This document shows positions 28,050-41,174 of a DNA stretch of 64,000 nucleotides, piece by piece. Every line of letters begins with the position of its first letter. Position 1 is the stretch's first letter. Where the stretch lies: contig RHPI01002568.1 of NCBI GenBank assembly GCA_009103225.1, forward strand, positions 127,719-191,718, written 5' to 3'. The notes below the pieces were generated by a model, which ran no database searches, had not been told where the DNA came from, and saw nothing but the letters and a program-made list of their open reading frames with translations. A program made the position numbers and the translations under genes. Source of the DNA: Chlorokybus atmophyticus (taxonomy: Eukaryota > Streptophyta > Chlorokybophyceae > Chlorokybales > Chlorokybaceae).

Positions 28050-30850
28050 GACCATCTCACAGCGTGGACTAGGGGAAGGAAGGATGAGACAGAAATGAGA
28101 GTGGGCGGTGCTTTCTGGCACTTGCAGGCTGCAACTGCAAGAGTAAAGTCCTCACAAACAGGTAACAAGTTGCCTGTCTATATGTGAATGATGCATCCAG
28201 CATGTCCCCACCCACCCACACCCACTAGGCGCCGCATTGCATCTGGCGAAAGGTGCTTCTTGCGCACCCCGTGCAAGCAGTCACCGTCAGCTCAACTTGA
28301 ACTTGCACCGCCATGACGGATACTTCCAGGTAGTAGTGTCGACCACCATTATGCAAGAGGCGTTAACATATAGGCTGTTGCCAGGCAGGGAGCAGTCGCC
28401 TGCTTGGGGAAAGCACGCACCACCAAGGCTGTTTCTTGCAGCTGCTGACATGTGCAGCAAATAACCAGGCACAACAAACGCAAGCCACGCAAGGCCAAGA
28501 CGAATCCAGTATCATCCACAGAGCACACCGTGACGGGAAGTACTTTGCAAGCTGTCGCATCAATATCATCTGCTGGAGACGACAGGTTGTCGCATCACCA
28601 GCAGGGCGCAACACAAAGTGACTAATGCTTGCCACCCAAGCCTGCTGCATCGGGTATGGGAAAGTCGTTTCATACAAGTTGTCTAGCACCTAACCTTTTG
28701 TGTGACTTTACTAGTGCCAATGCCGTGGCCTCTTCCCATATTGTGCCCCATTGCAGGTCACACCAGCAAAGGTCCTTTGTAAATACAAGACACAGTAGGG
28801 CAACATCGGCGCATATTTCAGGAACTTCTGAGAACTTCAGCAGCGCTGTCAGCATGTCAGTCAAGCAAGAAAGCAGGCATGCAGAGAGCATACCGTCTGT
28901 TTCTAATGATGTTGACGTTGTTGGAAACAGACGGTAGTGCACAGTCAACTGTCAGGTTGGGTGCCACCTGCATGAATATTATCGTAGATGTAGGTCATAA
29001 TGTGCCGAGTTCTTAAGCAGTATGCATCGGTGCATGCAGCTCAGCCTGCAACAGGTGAGCACGCTGTTTGTGGGTTGTCATCCAGAGTAGGCAGTCATGG
29101 ACTCAGTGTTGCAGCCAGTTCTTTCTTACGTCACTTCGACCGGTTTGTTGATGCTGCTGGTTGCCAACCCATTGCCCACCGGAAGCAGCATGTGTGACTG
29201 AGCCTGCATGCACGCTTTCTCTCTCCTACATTTACTGGTGCTATGATGTGGTTGTGTGCAGGCGCCTGCCCTACACAAGGCAAGAATGGTGCGCTCTGTC
29301 TCACGGGTGATCCCAACATGCAGTGCTACTGCTTCCCTTTCATCAATGCAGCAACGAGTGAGAGAGCGCATTGCTTGGCTTATGTATACCACAATGGCGC
29401 TGAGTCTGTGATGACTGCTTGCAGGGGAGCCTACACGCTTGACGACACCCAGAAAGTTTACATACTTGGTGTACATAAATCTGCAAAACTATTCTAGACA
29501 TGCAGTGGATGCCTTGCACAGTGTGAAACGCTGCCTTGTGAGTGCCGTTGTGCCTATGCTCTGCATATACAAGTGGGAAAGGCCTCTGATGATTGAAAGC
29601 ATGCGCTCTGCAAGCACTCAATGCTGTGGTGTGCAATGCAACATGGACGCAGCTAAGAATTGACGCGCTGAGTTCATGCCATGTCCAACTCCCTGCGAGA
29701 GCTGTAGGCGTAAAGCGTCCGCAACAACTTAGCATACTCGGAACAAGCATTTTGCATAGTTTTACCCACAACACACACATGCTGTTGCTGCTGATGATGT
29801 GCACATGGGAACAGAGGCAGTAAAGCACATCCCATGCTTTGCGGCTGTGCACTGCCTGGGAGACTATGCGACCAGACCAGCCGGTTTGCAAAGGACAACT
29901 AGTCAACGACCAGTCCTGGCACGCACGCACGCACGCACAACACACAACGTTTCTTTTTTCTTTTGTGTTTGCACGTAGAATGACAACCACCCACGCTGTA
30001 TGCTCACCTCTAGCAGCGGGTCCTTTCTGCTGTGCACTGTCATACTCCAGCAGAACACGCCTGTCCTGCCGCCGCTGCTGCTGCCGCAAGTACAAGTCAT
30101 GCTCGTGACATAGAGAGCTGCTTAGCCGGCTGCCTGTTTCGGCAGTTGACACAGCAACACACAAGGAGAAATCGATGGACAATCAACACGTCATGCACAG
30201 ACAGCTGCATGTCAACAGGTCTTGCCTTCTTCCTCCTAAGCTAGCAAGGCAGCTGCCTCTTTGCAAGCGAGACTTTAATTTACTACTGTACTCTGCTGAG
30301 GTTAGACTCGTCTTTCCCTCAGCCGGCAAAGCCGCCACTAGCGACAGCGTAGCGTAGGATGCCCGGCTGCAGGCACTCAACAACCCCACCTGCAACCACA
30401 CCAGCAGCACTGTCCTGCAGCTGGCCACGCTGCTTGTGCATGCTGCTGCTCCCACTGCCCAGGGCGGCCTCCTCCACTATCCCATCCCAGCGCTGTCGCA
30501 GCCAGTGCGACTCTACTTTCCTCCCAAACCACCGCAAATCCAGCGACTCTACTTTCCTCCATCCGATAATGTCCTCGGCGACAACACCGCCGCAGGTATG
30601 CCAGAGGCATCGTGCAACCCGGCGGTAACTCACTGCACTTTTGAGCTTTCAACCATCCGCCGTACAGCTTGTGCACCAAACGGGCCTACACTGTGTACCG
30701 GGTATTCTCTATGCATGCATGCGGTGGAGTCTGAGCCTACGGCTTGAGCTGTTTGACCCTTCATAGTCCACCATGAAGCCTGGTGTGCCTACAGAACAAA
30801 GTGCCATGCGGCTATGTGACTTGCTACGGTTGATTACAACTTGGTATACA
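28050..30850. other. No supported gene; a few exon-like fragments
   Basis: Nothing here could be built into a gene. A 279-codon minus-strand frame (29343-30182) has no domain and mixed composition. Short exon-like pieces are on the minus strand near 30110-30010 (YLRQQQRRQDRRVLLEYDSA) and 30633-30319 (an internal duplication around KVESLDLRW and KVESHWLRQ), and on the plus strand near 29260-29355 (Cys-rich). A 13-bp perfect inverted repeat lies at 28891-28903 and 28924-28936 around a 20-base loop. Confidence 0.5.
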
Positions 30851-32689
30851 AAGACGATGTGTCCGCAAGCAGTACAGCTTGGGGTGCACATTAGTAACTG
30901 TAAGTAGGTAACTCCCGTCACAATAGAAGTGAGTGGCAATACACACAACTACTGCCTATACACCCAATTAGGCATTTTGCTTTACACCAAGCCACATATG
31001 ACAAAGCATGGAAGTTAAATGTACATATCGATTGGTGATGTATTTTACATAGCATATATGCATTCAAGACTTATGGCATGTGGTTATCAAGTGTACAGCC
31101 TGTACACTTTGTAACCACATGCCATGAGTTTGGCGACCTGTACAGTACAGGTCGACCCTGCGCACATGATATTTCAAGCATGTGTTAAAGGAGTGTAAAT
31201 ACATAACTTTAAAAAAGTATAGATGTGCATTTGTGTCCATGCATGTGTTAAATTTCACAACATAAAAAACAGTACATGATGAAAGGTAAGATACATGTTA
31301 TTGATGTAGATGTTAACATAAATGGATGTATGAAGTATTTATGGTCTCGAACATTAATGACTAGTAGATTGACATGTTAATAAATGTATTTAACATTAGT
31401 ATATATACAGTATGAGTCACCACTTTTTATGTAATAATACCAATATTACAGCAAATGGCTAGTATCAGCAATAAGCGGCCACGGTATTCAACATCAGAAC
31501 TACGCATACCTCATGTATGCGCAATACCATTTACGTATGATAATATCTGATGCAAGTGCTTGATATAAGATTGCATCGGCATTGGTATAAATATATTATT
31601 ATCTTGCATCAGCAACACACACACACAATCTCTTAATGACATGTTTGTAAAGCAGGCCTTTGATGTAATGAATGTAAACACAACTTGTGTAAAAAGGTTG
31701 AAGCTTGCACATTGTCATAAAGTACGACTAAAATCATGCATAATGAGCCTTATACAGCCTTATTACAGATCATTAGCATCCTCGTATACACTGTCCTGGC
31801 GAATTGGTTGAACTTGAGCCCCTTGCTTGGGCGCCTCGGAGGGAGCACGGCAGCTGCTCCGCACATGGTCGTTTGACAGGACCTGGCCTGGCCTGGTGTG
31901 CTGATTTGACAGGAGGAGGGGTCAGCTTCACGCGGGGCGCCACTTCAGCGGCGGCGGCGGGCGTGCGGTTGAGCCACCTACTCCGCTTGTGCTGCTTGAG
32001 CATGAACAAGCAGTCTGCGACATTGCAAGCAGAAGCTTGCAGAGCTGCTGCTGGTGAACGGCCCCAGACCTGGCCTGTCTCCGCCCGCCTGTGCGCCCTG
32101 GCCGGCGGCCCTGGAGGAGACCAGCAAGCAGGCGAGCGGTGCACGCGGTCGCCAGCTCAGCTGGTTAAACAAGGCTGCTTTGTGCCAACTCGCAAGATCG
32201 ACCTGCTGGCTGCCAACTCTGCTCTTCCCTGGCCAAGGTGAGTGCGCCGCACTAGTGTCTACTGTGCATGTATATAGACCGGTTTTGCTTCCGCACTGTG
32301 TGCTGAAGCATTCCATACAACAGTTAGTGCAGGAACGCTGGTTTTCACTGCTGGATGCACTGGCTCGAGCCACTTGGTCTAACCTCGCTCCACGCTTGCA
32401 GTTGGCAAACACGCAGTGAGTTCAACGTAAGCAGCATGAGCTTGCGTGAACTCACGCGTGTGTTGTTCAGCTGTTGGACTGGCAGTCTTGGCTGTACCTC
32501 AAAAGTGCAAGCTTGCAAGCTGGCCATGAAATGTGTATATCTTGGAACATCTCTGCTGGTGCTGCGGTCAGGGCGCTGTAGTCAACAAAGCCATCAATTG
32601 CAGCAGTCCATTGCGGGCTTCTTGTGATCAAGGCAACCAAGGGCAATCACTAGCATCTGATTTGAGTTTGCCACGCAAGCACCGTTACC
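30850..32689 (+). repeat. Upstream half of a segmental duplication (partner 14110-15935), with leader exon
   Basis: Homologous in order to 14110-15935 and leading directly into the intact U-box gene. The leader exon ends at 32237 (GGCCAAG before GTGAGT). A frame from 32054 runs to that donor but is not conserved in the partner, so I treat the leader as probably untranslated. Confidence 0.72.
31073..31125. repeat. 25-bp inverted repeat with 3-base loop
   Basis: Arms 31073-31097 and 31101-31125 pair with two mismatches. The partner segment near 14310-14335 carries only one arm (ending TTACAAAGTGTACA), so the hairpin was formed after, or lost since, the segmental duplication. Confidence 0.85.
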
Positions 32690-35585
32690 ATGGCAGATGC
32701 TGCCTTCCTCCCAGCCCTTACGGCAATCGAGCTGATTGTGGACATGGCAAAGCAGGTCAGCAATTGTGGTTGAGTTCACAGCGTGCTCTATAGCTCTGTT
32801 GTAATTTTACAGTTGTTAGCCAGACGACTACCCAGCTTTTCTTGGCAAGCATATCACCCACGCACACGCGCACTTACACACGTGCATACAAATGCCCACA
32901 ATCGCATATGCGCTTGCATGCTTGCATGCATATGCATATGTCCACACGTATGGACATCGACTCAGACGCGTATGCATACATCTACACGCGCATTACACAC
33001 ATGTACGGGTGCTGCCCCNNNNNNNNNNNNNNNNNNNNNNNNNNNNNNNNNNNNNNNNNNNNNNNNNNNNNNNNNNNNNNNNNNNNNNNNNNNNNNNNNN
33101 NNNNNNNNNNNNNNNNNNNNNNNNNNNNNNNNNNNNNNNNNNNNNNNNNNNNNNNNNNNNNNNNNNNNNNNNNNNNNNNNNNNNNNNNNNNNNNNNNNNN
33201 NNNNNNNNNNNNNNNCCCTCGCCGGCCCCCGGCCCCGCAATCCTTTATGCATAATAGTGGTTATCGCTGGTTGTAGGTGAAAACGAACCAGAAAAATTGT
33301 GTTGTGGTGACAAGAAAAGTTGGCTTCCTGAAGCACTTCTTGGGTTCCCTTCAGAAGCATTGTGTCGGGGACAGCTCTGTCACCATGCCATCCCTCACTT
33401 CACTTAACCAATCACTGCAACGCTCTGCAGAGGCAATTTGCCACTGCCAAAGCAGCAGCGTTTACTCCTTGTTGTGGAACAACAAGAGCGTCACCGACCG
33501 CCTCAATGGCTGCTTGCAAGTCAGTGGCTTGAAATGTGGACGCTCACAGCGCTTCTTGTAACTGCTGCACTTGTTGAAACTGATCGCTAATGCATGCCTG
33601 CTAGGACATTGAACAAAGCTTGAACAGCTTAGACCTTGCAAGTCTCAACGATGCGGATGCGACATGCGGTCTGCGGGCTTTGATTGCAGAGGATCTAAAG
33701 GTGCAATGCTTAGAACTGTTGATGACTTTACCATAGCCAACAACGCGAATGTATGAATGTATGCCAGGACACCAAGCTGGTGGTGGCTGCAGAGGACGCA
33801 TTACTGGCAGAGATTGTGCGCGCGCTTGTGCACGGGCCGCAAGCTGATAAGGCCATCAAGCGGCGGCTAGAAGTTGTGTTGAACGGCATGGGCGACCTTG
33901 CGTGCCTTGAGGAGGATATCGCCTGCTTGACCAGCAGGATTCAAGCCCAGTCTCAAAGCACAGACACGGAGCAATTGGAGCTAGACTACTTGACAAAGAT
34001 CGTTGCCTTGCTTAATCAGGTGGCATCCACCCACAGCGCTAACCATGTGAGGGAGAAGGTTGCAGAGTTGGAGCCGTTGGAGGGCTTCAACTGTCCGATA
34101 TCTACGCTGGTCATGGAGGACCCAATAATCATAATGGGATCAGGTCAAACATGCGATCGCTTGAGCGCAGAACGTTGGTTCGCTGATGGGCATACCACGT
34201 GCCCTGTCACAGGTTAGTGTTCTAGAGTGCAGCTGTATACCAGCAGTGAGCAAGTGGCCTTAGTGTTGTGCTACTGAGAACGACGAATTGTATACACATA
34301 ATGCCAACCAGTACTCGCTGGTGCAGGTGTACAGCTATCATCAACCCAGCGCATCCCGAACTACGCGCTGCGGTGTGCTGTGGAGGATTGGCTGAAGCGT
34401 CAAAGCACAATTCTGTCACCGGCAACTTCCCCAACAACAGCTGGCGCAAGCTTCTCAGCGCACCCCCAGGGCTCAGATCACAGCGGTAACTTGCCAGCAG
34501 CAATTAGCACAAGCGCGTCAGCGCCTTATCAGCGGCAAGCCGCCTGTAACACCTCATCATACGAGACTAGACTCGTGCTGCAAAGCAGAGGGGACGCTCG
34601 TCAGCTCTGTGCGCTCGTGCGTCCGGGCATGTCCATGTCTGTGCAAGTGGAAGCCCTGGCCGCATTGCGCCGCGTGGCAGTGAATGGGCAACACGCTGCC
34701 GTTGCTGAAGCTGGTGCAATTGCCAAGTTAGTTAGACTTTTGCACGATGGTATGCCGACCTGCAAGGTGCGAGCAGCAGACGTTCTGGGCATCTTGGCCC
34801 GGTCGAGCACTACTTTGAGCAGGGAAATCACCATGGCGGAAGCCATTGCCCCTCTGGTGGCGTTGCTGCAGACAGGCACGCCAACATGCCAGCAGTACGC
34901 AGCTTTGGCTCTCTCCAAGCTAGCTTGTACTTCTGAGAACGTGCAGGTTATGCGCAGTGCAGGAGCTATCGGGCCACTGGTCACGCTGCTTCACACGTCC
35001 CACGCACCAGTGGTCAAGCGGGCTGCTATGAGAGCGATTGCGCAGTTGATTCGTCATGACGCTTGTGCTGCTGTGGCCAGTGTCGCGGCTGGGGCGGTTG
35101 TGCCGCTAGTGGCACTTCTGTGTGACGAGAATCTGGACTGCCAGGACTTGGCAGCGGGTGTCTTTGATGATCTTGCATGTCAACTTGAAGTTGCAGATGG
35201 CTGGGTGGCTGTTGTGTGCGCTGAAGCCATCCCTGCCCTCGTGGCTATGCTGAGCGCGAGCACGCCAACATGCCAGCAGCGCGCCGCTGAGGCCCTCGCC
35301 AGCATGGCGCATGCGAGTACCGAGAACAGGTTGGCAATCGGCCGCGCTGGAGCTGTCAGGCCATTGGTGGCGCTACTTGGTATATCAAGCACACCAGAAT
35401 GCAAGTTGGCGGCCGCAAGAGCACTTTGTTATCTTGCCTACAAGAACAAACGTGCTAACGCGGCAATCATTGCGGCTGAGGCCGTTGCACCGCTGCAGGC
35501 CCTTTGGGATGCATATGCACATGCATATGGCGAACCACTATGTCAAGTACCCGCGGCAAGCGCGCCCCGTCGTCTCGCGCAGTGA
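32690..35585 (+). CDS. Plant-type U-box / armadillo-repeat E3 ubiquitin ligase
   Basis: Exons 32690-32755, 33277-33519, 33605-33700, 33768-34212 and 34327-35585 join in phase (0,0,0,1) with GT-AG borders, giving about 702 residues ending in TGA. The first two exons (MADAAFLPALTAIELIVDMA, then NCVVVTRKVGFLKHFLG) resemble the N-terminal helical bundle of plant PUB proteins. The U-box is at about residues 250-320 (LEGFNCPISTLVMEDPIIIM, FADGHTTCPVTG, then LSSTQRIPNYALR), the fold that recruits an E2 enzyme. The remaining about 350 residues are armadillo repeats (AVAEAGAIAKLVRLLHDG; AGAVRPLVALLGISSTPEC), which usually bind the substrate. The intron between exons 1 and 2 contains the N gap at 33019-33215, so an exon may be hidden. 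It is the intact member of a local family whose other copies at 15940 and 22735 are broken. The substrate is unknown. Confidence 0.88.
33019..33215. other. Assembly gap (197 N)
   Basis: A run of Ns inside an intron of the U-box gene, preceded by CA-rich sequence and followed by GC-rich sequence. Three further isolated Ns are at 4522, 27633 and 39681. Confidence 1.
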
Positions 35586-35599
35586 TGTTGCAGAAAATG

Positions 35600-38425
35600 T
35601 TGTCGTCTGCGTGGTCTCCATGCCAAGGAACCTCTGCATCCACGTTGTGCTGAGCAAGAGCATGCAGCAGTGTCAGCAATTGACGCTACAGCTCTCAGCT
35701 TACAGCATGTGAATTCCACGGTGATGACACGCAAAGAGCCAGCATCAAGCGAGAGAGCCGCGCACAAAGAGCGCTCAGTCATGGCTGATGAGCTTACGCA
35801 GCCAAGCATTGTTATCAGAGCGAGTTGTAACTGTTGTTGCAGACAGACAATGCCGCAAAATAAAAGGTAATTGCTGGTGCCTTGGCTTAGCAGGAGGTGC
35901 GTAGGTCAGGTGCTGTGTCATGTTATGTTATGTTATGTTATGGTCGTATGTGTGTTAATTTGTACGCAATCCGCTGCTGCTAGGCAACCAAAGAATATTG
36001 GCCGTGTATTTGTTTGTTTTTGCTGAATGATACCACATATAACCGACTGCATACCATAGATTGTCGTCTACTAGTGAAAGCCCGCAGACAGGGTCACACA
36101 TGGCCGAGCACGCGAACCCCCCGTTGTGACCAATGGCGCTCCTCTTGTACTGGTCCCGGGCAAAGGCGCAGTCTGGTGTGCACATGTGCGTATTATTACT
36201 CCTCATGATCATATGCATATGTTGAAAGAGACCATATGCTTGCTGCCTGCACTTGGACATGTTGTGAAAATGCGCAGGTGTATATAAATCCAAAACTGTT
36301 CTAGAGATGCAATGAATGCCTTGCACACATTGATCATGTTCAACAGCAGCATGCATGGCAGCTCACTACATGCATACCTGCAGAAGACCACAACAACCAC
36401 CGGGCAACACTACTCACTCTACGGCCTAACCAACCAAGTACCCCACCCTGTTAGGCATGAGTGCATGGGATTGCCGACTGAATCCTGTACCTGTAGTACG
36501 GCTGTTGGTTAGCAGCCCATCCTTGCAACGAGGTCCACAGCAGCAGACCCAACGGACTCCCCCTCCTCCTTCGCCCACATCCCCGCCGCCACCTCCGCCC
36601 GCCTACTGTCGCGTCGCTAACTGCCATTTTTAGGGTTCGTGTTAGTACACGCATGCATGCATATACGGCAGGCACGGCCACTCCCTCTGTGTCGCGGCTC
36701 CATGTGTGTGCATAGTTGAGGAGCAGGACATGCCCGCCCAATGCAGGTTGTTACGCACTTACAAGGACAGAAGCCCACCCTCTTGATGTTGTGGCAGCCA
36801 GCCTATCCTGATTCTGTCTGACACAGCAAATTGTTCTTCGAGTGTAAGTTGCGAACGAACTTGCGGGCAACGCCACTTGTAAAGCACGCACATACCGTGT
36901 TGAGGTGCGGGCTACGCTGCGCTGGCATCCCTACACTTCTTGCTTGGTCTTGCATCGCAAATAACGTTTCCCACACCGCCACCAGACATCCGTGCCTCTG
37001 ACACTGCACTGCGGTTGGCACCGCATCTGCCAGTGGGTGTATGTGCACATACATCCACGTCATACGTGTATGCATATGTTCGCATGCATGTATTAGTGTA
37101 TATAAGGGGTATGGTACGGTGTGCAAGGCGTATGTGAGCTCGCGTGTTGCGCACCGCTCTGAGTGTCTTCACCCTTACGCATACAGATACAGGTGACCAC
37201 TGTGGTCGCCTGGGTCCATTGTGGCGCCTCCACTACAACTCCGATCCGTCGTGTCAACCGCGGCAATGCAGCTCTATGTCACAGCCTTGTTGCAGTTCTA
37301 TCAATGCTGAGCACCATGTCAAACTCACACTTCGCACACTGAATCGCAGTGTTATCCAGCTCAGACTCGGCACCTTTGCCACAAGCCGCCAGCAGACGTG
37401 TGGCAGAGGTAATGTTGCAGATGGGTACTGTCTCAGTGTGCGGTCCTCAGCACAAGTTCTGAGCATCAGATACATAAGAATCACACAACCAAGCAACTGC
37501 TTCATTGAGTTATGCGGCAGAGATGGAGTGACACGATGTGTGGTGCGTGGGAATGCTTATCTACCAGTGCATAGCAGCCGCATATAACAGCACTCTGCCC
37601 GCATCATCTTGAAGGTTGCTGTGTGCGCGCAAAGGTCCAACGCCTTGGCACAAACGGCATGCGCATGCATGTTGGCCACTGGTGGTGACGACTGACAGCA
37701 GACGGATAGTTGTAAGCAGGCTTGGCACAATGAGTTGACAAGCACCATGTGTAGCGTATCACAAGCAACTCAGGCACTCCTTTTTCTCGACCACTGCCTG
37801 GATAATAATCGAGATTCGTCCACATGTGCATGCATGGCATGTGCAAAACCGGCGCACTAAGGGAGTTGTCCATAGAGGCCCCATGCATACATCAATCGTG
37901 AGTCATCAAGTCATTGACCATCAGTGGCAGTCAACGCGCAATGTGGTACAGCTTTTCGTGAAAGTGGTGTCATGTCACGTCGTCGTCGACAACCATTGCA
38001 TGCGTCACGCCAGCGTGCAGGTGAGCTGCGCTGAGCTCTATGGCGACTCTGTCCAATTGTCACTCTGCTTCATGCAATGCAAAGCTTCCATGTGACGATG
38101 TTAACCAAAAGAGATCATCTTGGCGCTCGACTGGGGCACCAAGGCGTGCACACGTACACGCACACGCACGCACACACATGGACCAACACAAACCCCTTCC
38201 CGCGTGTGCAGGACTACACATGGATGTTATGGGACTCGCAGGATGGAGGGTGCGTACTGTTTCCTTGCTCGTTGCTGCGGCGCCTCCAACTGCTTCCCAT
38301 TCAATGCGGAGGCTTCAATGATGTTCGATTGATCAAGCAAGCGAAATGCGACAGCGCTACTCAGGTGGCGTTTGTACAGAAACTGCGGAGTATAGATGTG
38401 TGTGCGCGGGGGGGGGGGAGCACCT
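35600..38425. other. Mostly non-coding; short exon-like pieces only
   Basis: 35590-35840 is the downstream flank of the segmental duplication (partner 18810-19030). A (TGTTA) run lies at 35921-35942. On the minus strand, 37050-36900 reads DAVPTAVQCQRHGCLVAVWE and reaches a GTATGTG donor near 36899, followed by a possible exon ARKFVRNLHSKNNLLC near 36870-36810; this could be part of a small gene but no start or domain was found. On the plus strand, a 148-codon frame at 37144-37587 has no recognisable domain. Confidence 0.4.
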
Positions 38426-38429
38426 TCAA

Positions 38430-39565
38430 GCTGCTCCAATAACATCAATGCGAGGCAAAGGAAAGACATTCTTTTTCGTGATGTTGTTGCGCGGCCGGTA
38501 CTTAACGCACATGCGCAAGGCTCCTGTCTTGCGCACAAACAAGATAGGTGCACCATAAGGAGACTTGCTAGGCTTAATGTATCCACATTGCAGCGGGTCC
38601 CCAACTTGTCGCTCCGCCTCCTCGAGCTCAGCCGGAGACAACTTGTACACCGGTCTGTACAGCGGCTTGTGCAAGGCGGCTTGTGAAGCCCTTAACGAGC
38701 TCAACATGGTGATCAACGCTGCGCGCGGGTGGCAAACCAGATGGTAAACCGTCCACCATGATGTTTTTAAACTCCTCAAGCAACTTCTGCACTTCAGGGT
38801 CTTCCAAACGGTTCCTCGGTTCCTCCACACCAGTGCCAACCAGCTTCGGATCTGACTTTGACGGTGTGTCACGCCCCAAACACAACCATGCATCCTTCAC
38901 GTCATTTCCGGACCAGATCTGCTCCATCTCAGCCTCAGAAACTTGTGACACCAGCTCCGGAGCCCTCCCTCTCAAGCTAGAAGCATGTTGTTGTGCATCT
39001 TGCTGAAACGCTTTCACGCCATGCACCTCACGCGCATTTGGTGCATTACTGGCAGCTGCGACGCAGCTCACATGCTCTTGAACTAAACACAACGGGAAAA
39101 AGCATCCAAGCAAGTCATAGCCATACCACCACCTTCCGCGGCAGCAAATAGGCGCTTCCTTCAATCAATGGCGGGGTTATATCATATACATATATATCAT
39201 ACACATGATGTCTAAAACCAAGGTAGCCCCAAAGCCGTTGCCGAGCTCGATGCAGCAAAACCGTAGGCTATCCTCCATTATCCCCACGTGGACTTCAAGC
39301 TCTTTGTGCAGCTTTGTAGCTCCGGTGCACGGCCGTCTGCAAGAGTCACGGAGCCGGCATTCATCCACAAGAGCCACTTGTGTCGACGCGCAACCTCCCA
39401 ATTCATGAAGTTGCTGTTCGCGCCGCTATCGAGTAGCAATTTGCATTCCACCCAAGGCTCATCACCCTCCTGAACCATGGCCATGACTGTCAGCAACTGC
39501 CTCGCCTCAGGGCACACGAACCACACCGTTCCGCGTCCTAGTTGCGCCGCACATGCCGCCAACAG
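38430..39565 (-). pseudogene. Ty3/gypsy retrotransposon fragment: protease and start of reverse transcriptase
   Basis: Read right to left, the fragment begins with an aspartic protease (LLLDSGANSNFMNWEVARRH near 39460-39400). A linker typical of gypsy elements follows ([20 protein letters not shown] near 38790-38730), then the first RT blocks ([15 protein letters not shown]-like near 38600-38560, and a [19 protein letters not shown] end near 38470). At least two frame changes separate these parts. Similarity stops near 38430, before the YxDD motif, so RNase H and integrase are missing. No LTR or target duplication was found. It differs from the element at 59276-63979 in having a protease directly upstream of RT and no methyltransferase in between. 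Confidence 0.85.
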
Positions 39566-39752
39566 TCATCGGCGCATACACGAAAGGTTCTGAATTGTTA
39601 ATATAAAAATGAGGCTCCGTCTTGACCCCAGCAGCAGCCTTAACTACTGAGGTGAGCCATTTCCCGACTGCAACATCTCCNACTACTGCTCACCACTGAC
39701 ATATGGGCAATGATAATGGATAGTGCAGACGACTACCACTTCCAATTAAAGC

Positions 39753-39754
<2 letters not shown>

Positions 39755-39787
<33 letters not shown>
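39755..39787. repeat. (TGC)n microsatellite
   Basis: Eleven TGC trinucleotides. Between 39570 and 41170 no gene was recognised; a 15-bp perfect inverted repeat (39998-40012 with 40075-40089) encloses 62 GC-rich bases. Confidence 0.95.
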
Positions 39788-39997
39788 GTATCATTACCAT
39801 CATCACTAGCACTGCTGTTGCCAGAGACACTCTTTGCTCTGTTGTTCCCCGAAGCATCCACCAACCACCTCCATCCACACTCAACGAGTGCTTCCCTTTT
39901 TCAACATGAGCTGAACCTGAATCTCTCTTCCAGGTCTCATTCTCTCTCTCTCTCAACAGCAGGCTCCCGGCAGCAGCTCACCATCCAACTCGTCTTC

Positions 39998-40089
39998 TGT
40001 GCTCAGCCTGCGCCGGCCTGGCCGCTTGCGCCCATGTTCCGGCCGCCGCCATGCGGGGGAGCAGGCCCGAACGTCGCAGGCTGAGCACA
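39998..40089. repeat. 15-bp perfect inverted repeat around a GC-rich 62-base core
   Basis: The arms TGTGCTCAGCCTGCG and its complement are perfect. The core also has the short complementary blocks GGCC/GGCC. It could be a small foldback element; no target duplication was identified. Confidence 0.7.
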
Positions 40090-41174
40090 GCGTTGCTCAT
40101 TGGATTGGGCAGCTCAGTAAACCAGGGGACACTTTCACTAAGCTGGCGGAGGCGGCGAGCGGGAGAGTGTGCTGGGCCAGGCGCCGGGGCGAAGGACGCA
40201 TAGCAAAAGAGGTAAGCTGACATCCCCTTTGATGCGCCTCAAGGCTTATGGCGCTGGCAGAAGGTGAACGCAAACGCACAGCGCATGACGTGTCTACGGA
40301 ACATGACACCCAGTCGTACAAACAGACTACTGTGCCCTGGTATTGATCTCAGCTTGTTTATCTATTGACTCTGTCTCCCTGGCGCTTTCAATACGCCCCC
40401 CTCCCATCGCCAGTCCCCCGGGGTGGGGGGGTGGGGGGGTTTGTCTCCGATTGCCCTCTTGCAGTGCAACAGTGACCAAACTCGCAGTATGTATATCAGG
40501 CTGCACAAATAACTGCGTGAAGTAGTGCGTTCATGCGCATGTCCTTGCCATAACTCGCGCATCCGCTTGACACATTGCCAGACTGCATGCTGAGTCATCA
40601 ACGACCATGCATTTTTGATTGTGTATGAGTGTCAGCGTGGGTGCATGATCCGGGCGTCCAGATCGCTTGAGGGCGGTATCATGAATTCCAAACTTGATGG
40701 ACAGCGCGGGTGTGGAACTATGTTGCAGTTGTTTGACCTTTTGCAGTACGTCTTGGTGGCTGCTGAACAGCTGGTGTAGGAGGGATGAGCAGCCGCTTCT
40801 GGGGGATGAAGCCCACCTCTGGTAGGTATGGCGTCACGTTTAAGGCAGATTTGCAGTTTTTCAATGAAAAGACACAATTTCGTATTTGAAAAAGTAGGGG
40901 TCAAAGCACTGCTGCAAATGTCATGACATTGCAGCTGGCATGTGTAGAGGCAGCAAGTCACAATCGACTATGTGTGTAATGGACTGACAAACTGTATGTG
41001 CCATTGATGTGCCGCGTTTGCATGAAGGCCTAGAGGCAGTACACGTGTAGAGGTTAGACTGGGCATAAAGATTCAACGATTCCCACAACTTCATCTAGTA
41101 AAAGTACAATGCGCTGACATGTTCGCGATTTCGTCTTGTCTGTAACTTGAGCTGAGCTGTGTTCTCAACTGTTG

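Noticed and set aside
29343-30182. A 279-codon minus-strand frame
   Set aside because: No domain, Cys/His/Ser-rich mixed composition, and no splice or promoter support; likely chance openness.
32783-33360. Frames containing long undetermined stretches
   Set aside because: They only cross the N gap.
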